From NCBI RefSeq assembly GCF_007827975.1, contig NZ_VITT01000022.1: a stretch of DNA of 64,000 nt; one strand, given 5' to 3'. Source of the stretch: Nitrospirillum viridazoti (lineage in GTDB: Bacteria > Pseudomonadota > Alphaproteobacteria > Azospirillales > Azospirillaceae). Each line of letters starts with the position of its first letter. Position 1 is the first letter of the stretch. Below the pieces are notes generated by a model. It ran no database searches. It was not told the origin of the DNA and saw only the letters and a list, made by a program, of their open reading frames with translations. Shown piece by piece: positions 15,936 through 26,512 of the stretch. The position numbers were made by a program, and so were the translations under genes.

Positions 15936-16709
15936 ATGACGACCGACAGTGAACAAGCCAATCGTGAGCAGGTGGCGAAGCTGATCCGCCTGCTGGGATC
16001 GGATTTCGAGGGCGAGGCGGTGACGGCGCTGGCCAAGCTGCGCCGCCTGCTGCCCAAGCGGGGCCTGGGCTTCAACGACGTGGGCCAGTGGATCCAGTCC
16101 CCGGCCAAGGTGGTCTATCGCCCGGCCCAGCCCCCGCCGCAGCCTGACACCCGGTCGCTGGAGGACCGCATCCTGGCCTTGGAGCGCCAGCGGGAGGAAG
16201 CCTTGCACGCCCTGCGCGTGGCCCAAGCCCGCGCCGATGAGGCGGAGGACCAGGCGGGCCAACTGGTCAGCGAGCTGGTGGCGGCCCGGTCGGCCAAGAT
16301 AAAACCACGCGGCCGCTGGCGCGGCTATGTCTTGGCGGCCCTGGTGGGTGTGGCCGCAACGGTGGCGGCGCGCGCCTATATACCGCCCGCCGGTGCCACG
16401 GGCACGGACACGGGCCAGGCCCTGCTGTCGCGTGCCGCCCTGCTGTTCACCCCGGCCAAGGCGCATGCCGTCGTGGCGGGGCGCAGCGCCTTCCTCTATC
16501 CGGCCCCCACCAACCAGCAGGCGGCCGTGGCCCTGCTGCCGCCCACCACGGAGTTGGAGGTGCTGGAGGAAAACGTGCCGGCCGGCGGCGTCCCGGGGGG
16601 CTGGGTCAAGGTGCGCGCCCGGACCGACCAGGGCACGACCGTGGGCTATGTCGAACGGCGGCGGCTGGCTCAGGCCACCGAAGTCGCGGTTCGCCGCGTC
16701 CAGGGATAA
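15936..16709 (+). CDS. Membrane-anchored protein with coiled coil and SH3-like domain
   Basis: A 257-residue protein. Residues 1-60 are helical (EQVAKLIRLLGSDFEGEAVTALAKLRRLL, a fold often seen in phage-like DUF2786-type heads). A coiled coil spans about 75-118 (LEDRILALERQREEALHAL), then a single membrane segment at about 129-147 (GYVLAALVGVAATVAARAYI). The C-terminal part contains a bacterial SH3-like segment (AFLYPAPTN, WVKVRARTDQG, VGYVERRRL). The topology puts the SH3 domain in the periplasm, where such domains bind peptidoglycan or partners. Function unknown. Confidence 0.72.
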   Translation: MTTDSEQANREQVAKLIRLLGSDFEGEAVTALAKLRRLLPKRGLGFNDVGQWIQSPAKVVYRPAQPPPQPDTRSLEDRILALERQREEALHALRVAQARADEAEDQAGQLVSELVAARSAKIKPRGRWRGYVLAALVGVAATVAARAYIPPAGATGTDTGQALLSRAALLFTPAKAHAVVAGRSAFLYPAPTNQQAAVALLPPTTELEVLEENVPAGGVPGGWVKVRARTDQGTTVGYVERRRLAQATEVAVRRVQG

Positions 16710-16727
16710 GGCCCTTCAGATAGGGCC
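16710..16727. terminator. Short hairpin between convergent genes
   Basis: GGCCCT-TCAGAT-AGGGCC lies directly after the SH3-like gene stop and two bases from the stop of the convergent TPR gene. Weak as a terminator, with no T-run. Confidence 0.4.
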
Positions 16728-16729
16728 GG

Positions 16730-17605
16730 TCACTGGCCTTTGGGCTTGTCGTCCGTCTTTTTCCCGTCGTCCTTCGGCGTCGCCTTGGCCGGCGCGTCAT
16801 CCTTCATCGGATCCTTGCCGTCCAACCGGGCCAGGTTGTCCTGGGCCGCGGCGCCGGCGGCGCTGTCGCCCGCGACCTGCACGGCGTGGGTCCAGTCGGC
16901 CTTGGCCCCCGGCTTATCGCCCCGGTCGGCCTTGATGTTACCGCTGAGCAGCAGGCCCTGGGCGTTATCCGGATCCAGCGACAGGGCCATGCGCAGATCG
17001 CGCCCGGCCTCCACGTCGCGGCCCAGGCGGTGCTTGGTCTCCGCCCGCATGACCATGGCGTCGACACGGCCGCCATCCAGGCTGAGCGCCCGGTCCAGGT
17101 CGCGCAGCACGTCCCACCAGCGCTCCGCCCCCGCCCGTTCCGTGGCGCGGTCGATCAGCAGGTCGGGGTCCTCGGGCTGCAGGCCGATGGCCTTGGTGTA
17201 GTCGGTGTCGGCCTTGGCGTGTTCCTTGGCGTTGAACCAGGCCCAGCCGGCCTTGCCCCACAAGCCGGCCGTCACCTTGGGCGGCAGGCCCAGGACGGGG
17301 ATCACCGCCTCCAGCGCCACCGCCGATTCCTTGTATTCGCCCCGGAACAGCTGTGCCATGGCCTGGCACAGGCGGGCGTCGTTACCGCCGCCCTTCTTTT
17401 CCCACAGCTGGGCCTCGGCATAGGCGAAGTCGGGCAACTCCTTGGCCCGTTGCAGGCAGGTGTCGCGGTTCAGCGCCACAGGCACGGCGCCGGCGCCGGT
17501 GGCCATGCCGCACAGGATGGTGACGCCCAGAATTGCGGCGCCCAGGATTGTGGGGGAGGCCAGAACGCGGCTGGAAAGGTGGGGAAGCTTGAGGGTAATC
17601 ATCAT
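16730..17605 (-). CDS. Exported TPR-repeat protein
   Basis: A 291-residue protein with an N-terminal signal or anchor (TILGAAILGVTILCGMATGAGA, residues about 18-40) and at least three tetratricopeptide-like repeats between about 110 and 245 (AGWAWFNAKEHAKADTDYTKAIGLQ, LLLSGNIKADRGDKPGAKADW). The tail is a charged Lys/Asp-rich segment. TPR proteins are scaffolds; partners unknown. Start chosen at 17605 ahead of the signal sequence; the next codon is also ATG. Divergent from an SDR gene. Confidence 0.78.
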   Translation of the reverse strand: MMITLKLPHLSSRVLASPTILGAAILGVTILCGMATGAGAVPVALNRDTCLQRAKELPDFAYAEAQLWEKKGGGNDARLCQAMAQLFRGEYKESAVALEAVIPVLGLPPKVTAGLWGKAGWAWFNAKEHAKADTDYTKAIGLQPEDPDLLIDRATERAGAERWWDVLRDLDRALSLDGGRVDAMVMRAETKHRLGRDVEAGRDLRMALSLDPDNAQGLLLSGNIKADRGDKPGAKADWTHAVQVAGDSAAGAAAQDNLARLDGKDPMKDDAPAKATPKDDGKKTDDKPKGQ

Positions 17606-17794
17606 GGCGCCTAGAGTCCCGAACGGCGGATGGATCGCAAGTGCTTTCATCCCGGGCCACCCCTATGCGGGCGCGGCCTCGGGTCACAGGATAGCACGGG
17701 CGGGCCCCGCCCCGGCAGGCGCGGGTCCCTGCCATCCTGATTGGTGCGGGGGTCGCACATCCGCGCCCCGCTGGTTAAATGGAGCCTGGTTCGC

Positions 17795-18694
17795 ATGCCG
17801 CAATCCCCCACCCCCGGCCGCCTGTTCTGCTTCGGCCTGGGCTTCAGCGCCACGGCCCTGGCCCGCCGCCTGCTGGACGCCGGCTGGCAGGTGGCCGGCA
17901 CCTGCCGCACGGCGGAGAAGGCGGCGGCCCTGCGCGCCCAGGGCATTGAGGCCTACGTGTTCAGCCCCGACCAGCCGCTGGAGCGGGGCGCCCTGGCCGG
18001 CACCACCCATCTGCTGGACTCGGTGCCGCCCACGGCGGAGGGCGACCGGGTGCTGGCGACCCTGACACCCGACATCCTGGCCCTGCCCAACCTGCGCTGG
18101 GTGGGCTATCTCTCCACCACCGGCGTCTACGGCAACAAGGACGGCGGCTGGGTGGACGAGTCGGCGCCCGTTCAGCCGGCGACGGAGCGGGGCAAGGCCC
18201 GCGCGGTGGCGGAGGCGCAGTGGATGGCCCTGCACGACGCCCATGGCCTGCCCGTTCATCGTTTCCGCCTGCCCGGCATCTACGGCCCGGGGCGCAGCGC
18301 CCTGGACCAGATGCGGGCGGGTACCGCCCGGCGCGTGGACAAGAAGGGCCAGGTGTTCAGCCGCATCCACATCCACGACCTGGGCAGCGCCCTGATGGCC
18401 AGCATGGAACGGCCCAACCCCGGCGCCATCTACAACGTCGCCGACGACCACCCCTGCCCCTCCCCGGACGTCGTGACCTACGCCGCCGAGCTTTTGGGCC
18501 TGGAGCCGCCGCCGCTGGTGCCGTTCGAACAGGCCGACCTATCGCCCATGGCCACCAGCTTCTATGGCGAGAACAAGCGCATCTCCAACGCCCGCCTCAA
18601 GGCGGAGTTGGGGGTGACCTTGCGCTATCCCAGCTATCGCGAAGGGCTGGCAGACCAGCTGGCGGCCGAGTTGGCAATCGGGCGCCGGACTTAA
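17795..18694 (+). CDS. NAD(P)-dependent SDR / epimerase-like protein (YeeZ type)
   Basis: A 299-residue extended short-chain dehydrogenase. The nucleotide-binding segment is atypical, LFCFGLGFSATALARRLL (GxGxxxxxLA), as in YeeZ/GsfR2-like proteins. The strands WVGYLSTTGVYGN and RLPGIYGPGRSALDQM are the family hallmarks. The canonical YxxxK pair is not preserved in normal form, so dehydrogenase activity is uncertain. It ends convergent to the next gene, the two stop codons sharing TTAA at 18691-18694. Confidence 0.8.
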   Translation: MPQSPTPGRLFCFGLGFSATALARRLLDAGWQVAGTCRTAEKAAALRAQGIEAYVFSPDQPLERGALAGTTHLLDSVPPTAEGDRVLATLTPDILALPNLRWVGYLSTTGVYGNKDGGWVDESAPVQPATERGKARAVAEAQWMALHDAHGLPVHRFRLPGIYGPGRSALDQMRAGTARRVDKKGQVFSRIHIHDLGSALMASMERPNPGAIYNVADDHPCPSPDVVTYAAELLGLEPPPLVPFEQADLSPMATSFYGENKRISNARLKAELGVTLRYPSYREGLADQLAAELAIGRRT

Positions 18695-19425
18695 CGCCCA
18701 GCGGGGGCCGCTGGCGCGTAGGCCGAGAAGGTCACATGGGCCGTCTGCGTCGCCTTCTGCGCCACGTCCAGCCCGCCGTCCTCAGCCGGGGCGGCATCGG
18801 CCATCTTGGCCATGGCCATCACCGGCGCGCGCCGCATGCCGCCGCTCATCACCGGCGCGTTGAAGTCCACGCGGCCGACACGGAAGTCGCGGCCGGGGAA
18901 GGCGGCGTTCAGGCCCTTCATCTCCTCCGTCACGCGACGGTACAGCGTTTCGCGCAAACGGGTCCGCACGGCCTCCTGCTCCGCCAGGGTCGGGGTGAAG
19001 TCCACGCCTTCCACCCGGATCTGCAGGCCGGCGCGGCTGGCCTGGCGGGCCCGGTCGGCCAGGCCGCCCAACTGCGCTTCCGGCAGGCGGGCCTCAAGCG
19101 CCGCCCGCCAATGGTCCAGGCCGGCGGCATCCTGCTGCCGGTCGAAGGAGACGACGCGCCACTCGCCCTTGTCCGACACGGCTTGCGCCGCCTTCAGCAC
19201 GTCGGCGCGGGCGGAGCCGGCGTTGCCGCCGCCGGCATCCACCGTCAGCGACACGCGCGCCGTGTCGGTCTTCACCCAATCCTCCGCCGTCAGGGTCAGG
19301 GTCAGGGTCACCTGGTCCTGCACCGGCTGGGCCGCCATGACCTGCGCCGTGGCGGGGGCGGCGGCCAGGGGCAGGGCCGCCAGGCTGGCGGTCGCGATCA
19401 GGGAGGCGGCAATCAGGCTACGCAT
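18691..19425 (-). CDS. Exported protein of unknown function (SIMPL-like composition)
   Basis: A 244-residue protein with a signal peptide (residues 1-28, cleavage after ATAQ). The body shows alternating beta strands and helices (VTLTLTLTAEDWVKTDTARVSLTVDA, later ETLYRRVTEEMKGLNAAFPGRDFRVGRVDFN) reminiscent of SIMPL/DUF541 periplasmic proteins, but I cannot confirm the family. Stop codon shared with the convergent SDR gene. Repeat copy F lies upstream between it and the GST gene. Confidence 0.65.
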   Translation of the reverse strand: MRSLIAASLIATASLAALPLAAAPATAQVMAAQPVQDQVTLTLTLTAEDWVKTDTARVSLTVDAGGGNAGSARADVLKAAQAVSDKGEWRVVSFDRQQDAAGLDHWRAALEARLPEAQLGGLADRARQASRAGLQIRVEGVDFTPTLAEQEAVRTRLRETLYRRVTEEMKGLNAAFPGRDFRVGRVDFNAPVMSGGMRRAPVMAMAKMADAAPAEDGGLDVAQKATQTAHVTFSAYAPAAPAGR

Positions 19426-19546
19426 CGGGGTCCACCCATCGTTCCTCGGCCGAAGCGGAATGCCCCGGCGGTCCCCCTGCTTGTGGCAAAGGGTCGCGGC
19501 GGATTTATGGCGGGAACGAAACCCCGAACGCTCACCGCACCCCGAG

Positions 19547-19669
19547 CGGCATGAGACGTCGACTCATGCCGTAGGCCGCGACTGCGGCCGCCGGAACTTT
19601 CCGGGGAGCGTAGCGGACTGGAAGGTGAGGAAGCCAAGCCAGCGGATGCTGGCGCCCGGCATTTGAGGG
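19547..19669 (+). repeat. Dispersed structured repeat, copy F
   Basis: Type-1 copy: head hairpin CGGCATGAG...CTCATGCCG, then GGCCGC-GACT-GCGGCC, CCGGAACTTTCCGG, GGAGCGTAGCGGACTGG and the tail CCAGC-GGAT-GCTGG, ending GGCATTTGAGGG. It lies between two minus-strand genes, upstream of the SIMPL-like gene and 11 bases from the GST stop. Confidence 0.87.
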
Positions 19670-19680
19670 CGAACCAAATA

Positions 19681-20352
19681 CTAAAAATCCAAATCCGCGT
19701 AATGCTTGGGCGGCGGGGCGCCGGGCAGATGGTCGCCCAGCAGGGGGCGGAAGCTGGGACGGCACTTGATGCGCATGTACCAGTCCTTGGCCTCGGGATG
19801 CTGGTCCCAGGGCACGTCACCCAGATAGTCGATGGTGGACAGGTGCGCCGCCGCAGCGATGTCAGCCAGCGAGAAGTCGTCCCCGGCCAGCCATTTCCGC
19901 CGGTCCGCCAGATAGGCGATGTAGTCCAGGTGGTAATGGATGTTGGCCAGGCCGGCGCGGATGGCCTGCGCATGCGGCGTGCCGGAACCGGAGAAGCGCT
20001 TGATCAGCTTCTCCCCCACCAGGTTCTCCGTCACCTCCTGGTTGAACTTGACGTCGAACCAGGCGGCCAGGCGCCGCACCTCCGCCCGCAGCAGAACCTC
20101 GCGGCCCAGCAGCGTGGGGGCGTGGGGGTAGGCCTCTTCCAGGTAATTGCAGATGGCGGCGTGTTCCACCACCGTCGCCCCGTCATCCTCGACCAGCACC
20201 GGCAACTCGCCAGCCGGGTTCAGCGCCAGGAACTCCTCACGGCGTTCCCAGGGCTTTTCGACCTCAAGTTCGACCTCGAGGCGCTTTTCCGCCAGCACGA
20301 CGCGGACCTTGCGCGCGAAGGGGGACAAGGGATGGTGGACAAGTGTACGCAT
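19681..20352 (-). CDS. Glutathione S-transferase family protein
   Basis: A 223-residue cytosolic GST. The thioredoxin-fold N-domain has HPLSPFARKVRVVLAEK, with Ser/Phe at the catalytic position, the cis-Pro segment GELPVLVEDDG and glutathione-contacting VVEHAAICNYL. The C-domain is helical and carries the N-capping motif FSLADIAAAAHLSTIDYL. Likely a detoxification or stress enzyme. ATG at 20352 preferred over one four codons upstream because it directly precedes the first beta strand. Confidence 0.9.
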   Translation of the reverse strand: MRTLVHHPLSPFARKVRVVLAEKRLEVELEVEKPWERREEFLALNPAGELPVLVEDDGATVVEHAAICNYLEEAYPHAPTLLGREVLLRAEVRRLAAWFDVKFNQEVTENLVGEKLIKRFSGSGTPHAQAIRAGLANIHYHLDYIAYLADRRKWLAGDDFSLADIAAAAHLSTIDYLGDVPWDQHPEAKDWYMRIKCRPSFRPLLGDHLPGAPPPKHYADLDF

Positions 20353-20422
20353 GTGGGCCGGCAATCTAACGTAAGCGCGTGGATTTCAATAGAGCCTAAA
20401 GGCCTTAAGCGGAGATCACCCT

Positions 20423-20896
20423 ATGGCCATGCCCGAGTCACCCCGCCCGGAAATTAAGATAGAGCCCATTGGCGCCGATGACGAGGCCGCATGGCGCCCC
20501 TTATGGGATCAATACTGTGCTTTTTACCAAGTCAGTGTGGATTCGGGCGTGACAACCACGTTATGGGCGCGCCTGCAGGACCCGGCGTCGCCGGTGAAGG
20601 CGCTGACGGCGCGCGATGCGGCCGGCCGCATCCTGGGCTTCTGCCACTACGTCCTGCACCCCAACACCTGGGGCACCAGCCTGATCTGTTACCTGGAAGA
20701 TTTGTTCACCGACCCCGCGTCGCGCGGCCAAGGCGTCGGCCGGGCGCTGATCGAGCGGCTGGTGGTCCTGGGGCGGGAGCAGGGCTGGGGCCGCGTCTAC
20801 TGGCACACGCAGGAAACCAACGCCACCGCCCGCCGCCTGTACGACAGCGTCACCGACGGCGCGGATGGCTTCGTGCGCTACGTGATACGCCTTTGA
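20423..20896 (+). CDS. GNAT-family N-acetyltransferase
   Basis: A 157-residue acetyltransferase. The acetyl-CoA pyrophosphate loop is DPASRGQGVGRALIERLV (R/Q-x-x-G-x-G/A), preceded by LICYLEDLFTD, and the final strand is WHTQETNATARRLYDSVT. The substrate is unknown. A single-gene unit, divergent from GST, ending at a hairpin shared with the convergent PHB depolymerase gene. Confidence 0.9.
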   Translation: MAMPESPRPEIKIEPIGADDEAAWRPLWDQYCAFYQVSVDSGVTTTLWARLQDPASPVKALTARDAAGRILGFCHYVLHPNTWGTSLICYLEDLFTDPASRGQGVGRALIERLVVLGREQGWGRVYWHTQETNATARRLYDSVTDGADGFVRYVIRL

Positions 20897-20908
20897 TCCA
20901 AATAAAAC

Positions 20909-20932
20909 GGGCGGCCCCCTGCGGGACCGCCC
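20909..20932 (-). terminator. Intrinsic terminator (phaZ side)
   Basis: GGGCGGCCCC-CTGC-GGGACCGCCC has one mismatch. On the minus strand the stem is followed by GTTTTATTT, so it should terminate phaZ; on the plus strand the T-run is absent, so it is weaker for the GNAT gene. Confidence 0.7.
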
Positions 20933-20959
20933 ATTCCAATCAGCTTCCAGCCCGCTGGA

Positions 20960-22234
20960 TCACACAGCAGTACCCCGGCGCGGCTTGGCCACAGCCGCGC
21001 GCTCGTGGCTGCGGATGAAGTCGCGCACGCGCGGCATGATGTGCTCGCGCCAGCGGCGGCCGTTGAAGATGCCGTAGTGGCCGACACCGGACTGCAGGTG
21101 GTGCCGCTTCATGCCGTCGTCCAGGCCGCTGCACAGGGCGTGGGCCGCCACCGTCTGGCCGGGGGCGGAGATGTCGTCCAGTTCACCCTCGACGGTGAAC
21201 AGCGCCGTCTTCTTGATGGCCGACGGATCGACGCGCATGCCGCGGTATTCCAGGGTACCCTTGGGCAGGTTGTGCTCCTGGAACACGATCTTGACGGTCT
21301 GCAGGTAGAACTCCGCCGTCAGGTCCATGACCGACAGGTATTCATCGTAAAAGCGGCGGTGCGACTCCGCACTCTCGCCGTCGCCGCGCACCAGATGCTT
21401 GAACAGGTCGACATGGGCGCCGACGTGGCGGTCCAGGTTCATGGACATGAAGCCGGTCAGTTGGATGAAGCCCGGGTAAACATGGCGCATGGCGCCCGGA
21501 TAGTAGACCGGGACCGAGGTGGTCACCGTGCGTTCGAACCAGCCGATGTCACGGGTCTCGGCCAACTGGGTCACCTGGGTGGGCGACACGCGGGTGTCAA
21601 TGGGGCCGCCCATCAGGGTCATGCTGCGCGGCTGGCAGGTGTCTTCCATCTGCGCCATGACGGCCGCGGCCACCAGCACCGGCACCGCCGGCTGGCAAAC
21701 GGCGATGACATGGGTGTCCGGACCCAGGAAGCGGATGAAATCCATGACGTATTCGACGTAATCGTCGAAGTCGAAACGGCCGCGCGACAGGGGCACCAGC
21801 TTCGCATCCACCCAGTCGGTGATGTAGACGTCGTGGGAGGGCAGCAGCGCCTCCACCGTGCCGCGCAGCAGGGTGGCGTAGTGGCCCGACATGGGGGCCA
21901 CCACCAGCACCTTGGGATCGCTGTGCGGCGTGGCGCGCTGGAAATGACGCAGGACGCAGAAGGGCTTGCGCAGCGCCGCCTCCTCCGTCACCGCGACCTC
22001 CCGGCCATCGATGTGGGTGATGTTCAGGCCGAATTCCGGTTTGCCCCAGCGGCGCGTCGTGCGCTCGATGAGTTCGCCGGCGGCGGCCATGGCACGGCCC
22101 ATGCCGGTGTAGGAAGCCGGAACCAGGGGATTGCGGAAAGTCGCCTGCGTCGCCTCCGCCATCAGGCGGAGCGGGGTCAGGGCGGCATGGTGCATGTCAA
22201 ACAGCTGGTACAGCACGCGGATCATCCTCGTCAT
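20960..22234 (-). CDS. phaZ: Intracellular polyhydroxyalkanoate depolymerase
   Basis: A 424-residue alpha/beta-hydrolase-like intracellular PHB depolymerase, which releases stored carbon from polyhydroxybutyrate granules. The start MIRVLYQLFDMHHAALTPLR is typical. The nucleophile motif is a cysteine version of the lipase box (VIAVCQPAVPVL), as in the Ralstonia PhaZ1 class. DVYITDWVDAKLVPLSRGRFDFDDYVEY and the C-terminal GVGHYGIFNGRRWRE, with the catalytic His, are further hallmarks. No pha synthase or phasin gene is nearby. ATG at 22225 is an equally possible start. Confidence 0.92.
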   Translation of the reverse strand: MTRMIRVLYQLFDMHHAALTPLRLMAEATQATFRNPLVPASYTGMGRAMAAAGELIERTTRRWGKPEFGLNITHIDGREVAVTEEAALRKPFCVLRHFQRATPHSDPKVLVVAPMSGHYATLLRGTVEALLPSHDVYITDWVDAKLVPLSRGRFDFDDYVEYVMDFIRFLGPDTHVIAVCQPAVPVLVAAAVMAQMEDTCQPRSMTLMGGPIDTRVSPTQVTQLAETRDIGWFERTVTTSVPVYYPGAMRHVYPGFIQLTGFMSMNLDRHVGAHVDLFKHLVRGDGESAESHRRFYDEYLSVMDLTAEFYLQTVKIVFQEHNLPKGTLEYRGMRVDPSAIKKTALFTVEGELDDISAPGQTVAAHALCSGLDDGMKRHHLQSGVGHYGIFNGRRWREHIMPRVRDFIRSHERAAVAKPRRGTAV

Positions 22235-22716
22235 TGGACGTGGCGGCGCCGGACATCCCTTACGATGGGTTGGGCGGCGTCTCGGGGACACGAAGGCTTG
22301 CCGCGATGGCGGCCCCAGGCGCGCCGCTTACCCTAACTGCCGGCCTCGGACCTATATCCGAGGGGGTAGGCGGCCATTCAACTACGCCTCGTCCCTTATC
22401 CTACGTAGGTAAGGATGAAAAGGCCCTTAATGAAGGGGGCGAACGATACCGGTCACATTTTCGCAATGGAAGACCGATTTCTCAAGCCATCTCATGGTCG
22501 GGGCCTCTCCTCAAAAAGAAGGACGATGGGTCTTGCGCAGGTGGTCCCTCCTTAAACCGCCGGCGTTCCCGTGATGTTCCGTCCATGATGGGGAAAGCCA
22601 CAGGAAGCAGTGGACAGCGCCCCTGCAGGCCCCCTAGATATGGGCGTATCCTAGCCTCGCACCGCTATCCCTGGCCCTTGCCTGCGCCTTACGGCGGGCC
22701 ATGCCCCAGAGCCGTC
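22235..22716. other. 482-base divergent region between phaZ and recQ
   Basis: Open reading frame continues here in the recQ frame but carries no recognisable domain and is not credible protein. It contains a perfect palindrome CCTACGTAGG near 22400, inside a TTATCC...GGATAA-like context. No promoter can be assigned with confidence. Confidence 0.4.
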
Positions 22717-24741
<2,025 letters not shown>

Positions 24742-24750
24742 TTTCGTTTT

Positions 24751-24845
24751 CCTCAGGCGCCGGCGGGCCATCCGGCCCTTGGCTATCCTCGATTTCCAGT
24801 CCGCTATGCTCCCCGGAAATCTGCGGCGCCCGCAGTCGTGGGCTA
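24751..24845 (-). repeat. Dispersed structured repeat, copy G1
   Basis: Type-1 copy on the minus strand: GCCCAC-GACT-GCGGGC, then ATTTCCGGGGAGCATAGC, GGACTGGAAATCGAGGAT and the tail GGGCC-GGAT-GGCCC plus GCGCCTGAGG. It starts nine bases after the recQ stop and is the left arm of an inverted pair with G2. Confidence 0.85.
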
Positions 24846-24895
24846 GTCGCTTCGCTCCTTCGCGCGACGACTGAAGTGGAGCTAGCGCGCAAAAG

Positions 24896-24919
24896 GCCCG
24901 GTTCCGCCCGGAACCGGGC
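24896..24919. terminator. 10-bp perfect hairpin between repeat copies G1 and G2
   Basis: GCCCGGTTCC-GCCC-GGAACCGGGC, preceded on the plus strand by AAAA, so on the minus strand it carries a TTTT tail. It sits at the centre of the inverted repeat pair. Confidence 0.6.
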
Positions 24920-25003
24920 TAGGACGCGACCGCGTCCGCCGCAGCGAGCACCGCAGGGCGCAGCGAGGATAGCCAAGGGGCGGAGCCCCGCCGGCGCCTG
25001 AGG
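24920..25003 (+). repeat. Dispersed structured repeat, copy G2
   Basis: Type-2 copy on the plus strand: GGACGC-GACC-GCGTCC, CGCAGCGAGCACCGCAGGGC, GCAGCGAGGATAGCC and the tail GGGGC-GGA-GCCCC, ending GGCGCCTGAGGA. Together with G1 it makes a roughly 250-base imperfect palindrome between recQ and tRNA-Thr. Confidence 0.83.
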
Positions 25004-25084
25004 AAACTAAATAGTCTCAAAACCTCACCACGCTGTTGCCATCCGCGTTTCGGTCTGCTAATACCCCCCTCCATTCCAAGGGGC

Positions 25085-25159
25085 GCCCCAATAGCTCAGT
25101 GGTAGAGCAACCGCTTCGTAAGCGGTAGGCCGTTGGTTCAAATCCGACTTGGGGCACCA
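25085..25159 (+). tRNA. tRNA-Thr (anticodon CGT)
   Basis: A complete cloverleaf can be folded: acceptor stem GCCCCAA/TTGGGGC, D stem GCTC/GAGC, anticodon stem ACCGC/GCGGT around loop TTCGTAA giving anticodon CGT (reads ACG), and T stem GTTGG/CCGAC with TTCAAAT. The 3' ACCA (25156-25159) is encoded. It follows the repeat pair G1/G2. Confidence 0.96.
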
Positions 25160-25309
25160 TCCTTCCCATCATCCCCGCATCATCGGTCTGACGAACGTCC
25201 AGCTGGGCGCGGAATTGCCATTCCCTGCGACGCACGGTCGCACGATTGCAATATGATGACGGTATGGTGGCGCCACCTTGGTTTTCCCCCATCGCTGGAT
25301 GCACCGCCC

Positions 25310-26008
25310 ATGTCCGAGCAGTTGCCCCGTCACATCGTCACCTCTTATGAAAACGAGCTGCAGCGCCTGGACGCGCTGCTGGCGGAAATGGGCGGCCGGG
25401 CCGAGCAACAATTGCAGCAGGCGACCCGCGCCGTGCTGGACCGCGACGACGCGCTGGCGCGCGAGACCGTGGCGCAGGACCAGGTGCTGGACGCGCTGGA
25501 GCATGAGGTCGAAAGCCTGATCATCCGCCTGCTGGCCCTGCGGCATCCCATGGCCATCGACCTGCGGCACACCCTGGCCGCCCTGAAGGCCGCCAACGCG
25601 CTGGAGCGCGTCGGCGACTATGCCAAGAACATGGCCAAGCGCGCCCTGGTGCTGAACAGCGTTCCCACCATCAGCGCCACCGCCTCGGTCGGCCGTCTGT
25701 CGGATCTGGCGCGCAAGCAACTGGCCGGCGCCATCGAGGCCTTCACCCGCCGCGACACCGCCTTGGCCGCCGAGGTCTGGCGCCGTGATGCGGAGTTGGA
25801 CGACATGCACGCCGGCGTGACGCAGGAGATTTTCGCCTTCGTCGCCAAGGACGCCAGCCTGATCGAAGCCTGCACCAGCCTGCAGTTCATCGCCAAGAAC
25901 CTGGAGCGTGTGGGAGATCTGGCCACCAACATCGCCGAGATGGTGCAGTTCGACGCCACCGGCACCCTGGTGGACCCCGTTCGCCCGCGCGGCGGTGAGG
26001 CGCACTGA
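25310..26008 (+). CDS. PhoU-family protein, solitary paralogue
   Basis: A 232-residue protein made of two PhoU three-helix bundles. Each repeat has the metal-cluster motif: NALERVGDYAKNMAKRA in the first half and KNLERVGDLATNIAEMV in the second. PhoU restrains the Pst transporter and PhoR and tunes phosphate signalling. Here the gene stands alone after tRNA-Thr, with no pst genes, and a second PhoU (42918-43682) lies between phoR and phoB. The start at 25310 immediately precedes the conserved SEQLPRHIVTSYENELQRL; the longer ORF upstream runs through the tRNA and is rejected. Confidence 0.92.
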   Translation: MSEQLPRHIVTSYENELQRLDALLAEMGGRAEQQLQQATRAVLDRDDALARETVAQDQVLDALEHEVESLIIRLLALRHPMAIDLRHTLAALKAANALERVGDYAKNMAKRALVLNSVPTISATASVGRLSDLARKQLAGAIEAFTRRDTALAAEVWRRDAELDDMHAGVTQEIFAFVAKDASLIEACTSLQFIAKNLERVGDLATNIAEMVQFDATGTLVDPVRPRGGEAH

Positions 26009-26478
26009 TCAACTGACCGTTTGTACCGGCCGGGACCAGGCGGTTCCGGTTCCCGGTTGATGGCTTCCCGGGCCGCGCTCGCTTTTCCCGAGTCTGGCGG
26101 CCCGGCGTTTTTGCACAGCCGTCCTGCGCGGGCTGGCGCCAGCTGGCATGTGCCCTTCGTCCGCCAACGCCCGATGGCAGCCCGGGGGCGTGGCTGGCCG
26201 GCCACGGCGAGACTACCCCCATAGCCTAGTTTCAGGTTCCCGGGAGGCGTGTGCCCCCGTATCTTGCCCCCATCTTCTTTTTCTTTTCCTGAGAGGCGTT
26301 TAGCCTAATTTCGCGACGCTGAAGCCTGTCAAAGTTGCCAAATCAACCCCAACCACAGGTTCGGATTATATGAATTAATCCGTTCATCATTTGGGTAACG
26401 AGCTACGATCTTAGGAAAGGATTTGAAAACGCGGCGTCGCGTAAAAGAATACATATCCTTTTGCTACCGGTTCATTGC

Positions 26479-26507
26479 TTGACATCTTTTACGCCATGAG
26501 CTTTAGG
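26479..26507 (+). promoter_or_regulatory. Sigma70-type promoter of the candidate small RNA
   Basis: TTGACA at 26479-26484, a 17-base spacer, then TTTAGG (26502-26507), or the overlapping TAGGTAAT, as -10. The -35 is a perfect consensus match in an AT-rich context. Transcription would start near 26513. Confidence 0.65.
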
Positions 26508-26512
26508 TAATG

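Noticed and set aside
25085..25159. Attachment site of an integrated element at tRNA-Thr
   Set aside because: No integrase follows and no direct repeat of the tRNA 3' end was seen; only the repeat pair lies upstream.
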